Source: Pseudomonas sp. P818
GTDB taxonomy: Bacteria > Pseudomonadota > Gammaproteobacteria > Pseudomonadales > Pseudomonadaceae
DNA: 64,000 bases
NCBI RefSeq assembly: GCF_000418555.1
Contig: NZ_ATKM01000005.1
Coordinates: 310,001 to 374,000, forward strand
Direction of reading: 5' to 3'
The notes beneath the pieces were generated by a model, which was not told where the DNA came from, searched no databases, and saw only the letters and a program-made list of their open reading frames with translations. Position 1 is the stretch's first letter. Each line of letters starts with the position of its first letter. This document shows, in pieces, positions 62,250-64,000 of the stretch. Position numbers and translations under genes: made by a program.

Positions 62250-64000
62250 TCAGGCCGCCTCGCTCGGGGTCAGCAGGAGCAGGGCATCGCCCGGCGTCAC
62301 CGCCTTGCCGGGGGCGCAGCGCAGCGACTTGACCGTGCCGGCCACCGGCGCGGTCACCGCCAGCTCCATCTTCATCGCCTCCACCACCAGCAGCGGCGTG
62401 CCGGCCTCCACATGCTGGCCGGGCTCGACCAGCACCTTCCACACGCTGCCGCTCATCTCGGCGGCAACCAGATGGCCATCCAGATCGGCGTCGTCAGGGC
62501 TCGTGCTGGTCAGCGCTTGTGCGGCGCTCGGATCGTCGTCCTTCCACAGCTCGACTTCGGCATCGAAGGCGGCTTTCTGCTGGCGCTGAAAGGCTGCGAT
62601 ATCGGCCGCGTTGTCGGCGATGAAGCGGTTGTAGGCGGCGAAGTCGAATTCGGTCTGCTCGATGCGGATCTGCGCGCGGCCCTCGCGGAAGGCTTCGCGG
62701 AACTCATCCAGCTCGGCCTCGCTGACCGGGTAGAAGCGCACCTGATCGAAGAAGCGCAACAGCCAGGGCTGAGGTAGCCGCCTGCCGCCGATGCCCACGG
62801 CCGTTCTCGAACTGGGCGTTCTTCACGTACTTGTTCCAGATCGGCAGGGTGCGGCCCACCAGCTGGTAGCCGCCGGGCGAGTCCATGCCGTAGATGCACA
62901 TGTACATGCCGCCGATGCCCACGGTGCCTTCGGCGGTAAAGGTGCGCGCCGGGTTGTACTTGGAGCTGAGCAGGCGATGACGCGGATCCAGCGGCACGGC
63001 GCAGGGGGCGTCGAGGTAGACATCGCCGAGGCCGAGGATCAGGTAGCTGGCGTCGAACAGGATGTCGCGGACCTGCTCGCGGCTGGCCAGGCCGTTGGCG
63101 CGCTGGATGAAGTCGACGTTGTTCGGCAGCCAGGGCGCATCGCTGCGCACGGTTTCGCGGTAGCGCTCGACGGCGGCGAGGGTGGCGCTGTCCTCGAAGG
63201 CCATGGGCAGGTGGACGATACGGGTCGGCACCTTGAGCTCGGCGACATCACCAAGGTTCTCCTCCAGGTGCAGCAGGTGGTCAAGCAGGGTGCGCTGGTG
63301 CAGCACGCGGCTGTCGTAGCGCAGTTGCAGCGAACGTACGCCGGGGGCGAGCTCTTCCAGGCCACGCAGCGGCTCGGCCTTCAGCGCTTCCATCAGCAGG
63401 TGCACGCGCAGGCGCAGGGCCAGATCCAGCACGTTGTCGCCGTATTCCAGCAGGATGTAGGCATCGCCCGCCTGGCGATACACCGCCCGCGGACGGCTGC
63501 CCTCGGCCGGCAGCTCGGCCAGCACCGTGGCGGAAACCGTGGCGTCCGGTTGCAGTGACGGCGCCGGCAGGGTCACCGCGCTGATCGCGGCCAGGGCTTC
63601 GATGCTGCCCAGTTGCGCCTGCTCCAGACTCTGCGCCTGCTGGAAACCGATGGGGTGAAAGCGCAGCTTGTCGCCGGGCTTGACCTGGCCGACCTTCCAC
63701 AGCTCGGCCTTGGCGATGGTCACCGGGCAGACGAAACCGCCGAGGCTGGGGCCGTCTTTGGTCAGGATCACCGGGAAGTCGCCGGTGAAGTTGATCGAGC
63801 CGATGGCATATTCGCAGTCGTGCACGTTGGACGGGTGCAGGCCGGCCTCGCCGCCGTCGGCCCGCGCCCAGCTCGGTTTCGGGCCGCTCAGGCGCACGCC
63901 GAGGCGGTTGGAGTTGTAGTGCACCTCCCACTCGGCGGCGAAGAATTCCTCGATGGCTTCTGCGGTGAAGAAGTCCGGCGCACCGTGCGGGCCATAGAGC
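62250..64000 (-). pseudogene. uca: Urea carboxylase, 3' part, frameshifted by a 28-bp insertion (5' end outside window)
   Basis: The frame is open from the right edge (LYGPHGAPDFFTAEAIEEFF) through the allophanate-hydrolase-like domains of urea carboxylase (YAIGSINFTGDFPVILTKDG, LLSSKYNPARTFTAEGTVGI) to VKNAQFENG. It then leaves frame and stops at 62704. The expected continuation QPWLLRFFDQVRFYPVSEAE, ending with the biotin site VVEAMKMELAV and the C-terminus at 62250, is in another frame. Between ENG and QPW there are 28 extra bases (28 mod 3 = 1). The product as read would lose its biotin carrier and be inactive. A second, intact frame from GTG 62798 could give a 182-residue fragment. A sequencing or assembly error remains possible. 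Confidence 0.85.
62773..62800 (-). repeat. 28-bp insertion copied from two upstream blocks
   Basis: Plus-strand 62773-62782 (GGTAGCCGCC) equals 62865-62874, and 62783-62800 (TGCCGCCGATGCCCACGG) equals 62907-62924. The two copies are joined exactly, skipping 32 bases of the source (62875-62906). This is a partial duplication with an internal deletion, and it breaks the urea carboxylase frame. Confidence 0.85.

Overview
The window is GC-rich and its gene content points to the genus Pseudomonas in the broad sense, most likely the P. mendocina/alcaliphila/oleovorans side rather than P. aeruginosa. Supporting signs are azurin, REP-type intergenic repeats, and a gene order (desB-desC-desT next to ureEFG; oxaloacetate decarboxylase and a DksA-type zinc-finger protein next to ureC; urt genes behind ureD) that I recall from the P. 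aeruginosa PA4858-PA4893 region. The species call is inference, because no rRNA or tRNA gene lies in the window.

Bases 1-13902 (all minus strand) hold the most unusual block: ten tightly packed genes. In transcription order these are a periplasmic adaptor, a GAF-HlyD fusion, an M50 metalloprotease-HlyD fusion, an AspH-type hydroxylase fused to a Nif11-like domain, a sulfotransferase-like protein, a GNAT acetyltransferase, a DUF6916-like protein, an MdpB/tail-collar protein, a second sulfotransferase, and finally a giant DUF4347 surface protein that runs off the left edge. I read it as a candidate modification and export island for the giant protein. No ABC ATPase or TolC is visible in the window.

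Bases 14125-20978 (plus) carry a transglutaminase/DUF2126 protein, a circularly permuted ATP-grasp/alpha-E fusion and a second transglutaminase, a known but poorly understood set. Bases 21017-24437 (minus) hold azurin, a DUF808 membrane protein, a 142-bp MITE-like repeat, a LOG-family hydrolase and a LysE exporter. Bases 24964-28416 (minus) hold a glycerophosphodiesterase and the nickel/urease accessory genes ureJ, ureG, ureF and ureE. Bases 28580-31531 form the DesT-desC-desB unsaturated fatty acid module with a visible operator-like palindrome. A secreted 16-residue-repeat protein and an AEC transporter follow.

Bases 33428-40763 (plus) form a probable catabolic operon: TRAP transporter (three genes), a glutamine-synthetase-like ligase, an aldehyde dehydrogenase and an iron-type alcohol dehydrogenase. 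The combination suggests gamma-glutamylation and oxidation of an amino alcohol. Bases 40884-50962 are mixed: a YegD-type Hsp70, three membrane proteins, an orphan sugar-binding protein, a tandem pair of amino-acid-type binding proteins, an orphan type II secretion F protein, oxaloacetate decarboxylase, a DksA-like protein and a hemerythrin.

Bases 51003-64000 (minus) are devoted to urea: ureC, ureB, two GNATs, ureA, ureD, the ABC transporter urtEDCBA, a GntR regulator and the 3' part of a urea carboxylase gene. The carboxylase is broken by a 28-bp insertion built from two nearby upstream blocks. The organism therefore encodes urease with its importer, plus a second ATP-dependent urea route that looks disabled in this assembly. 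Four G/C-rich CCCTCTCCC repeats and several REP pairs mark gene borders throughout.
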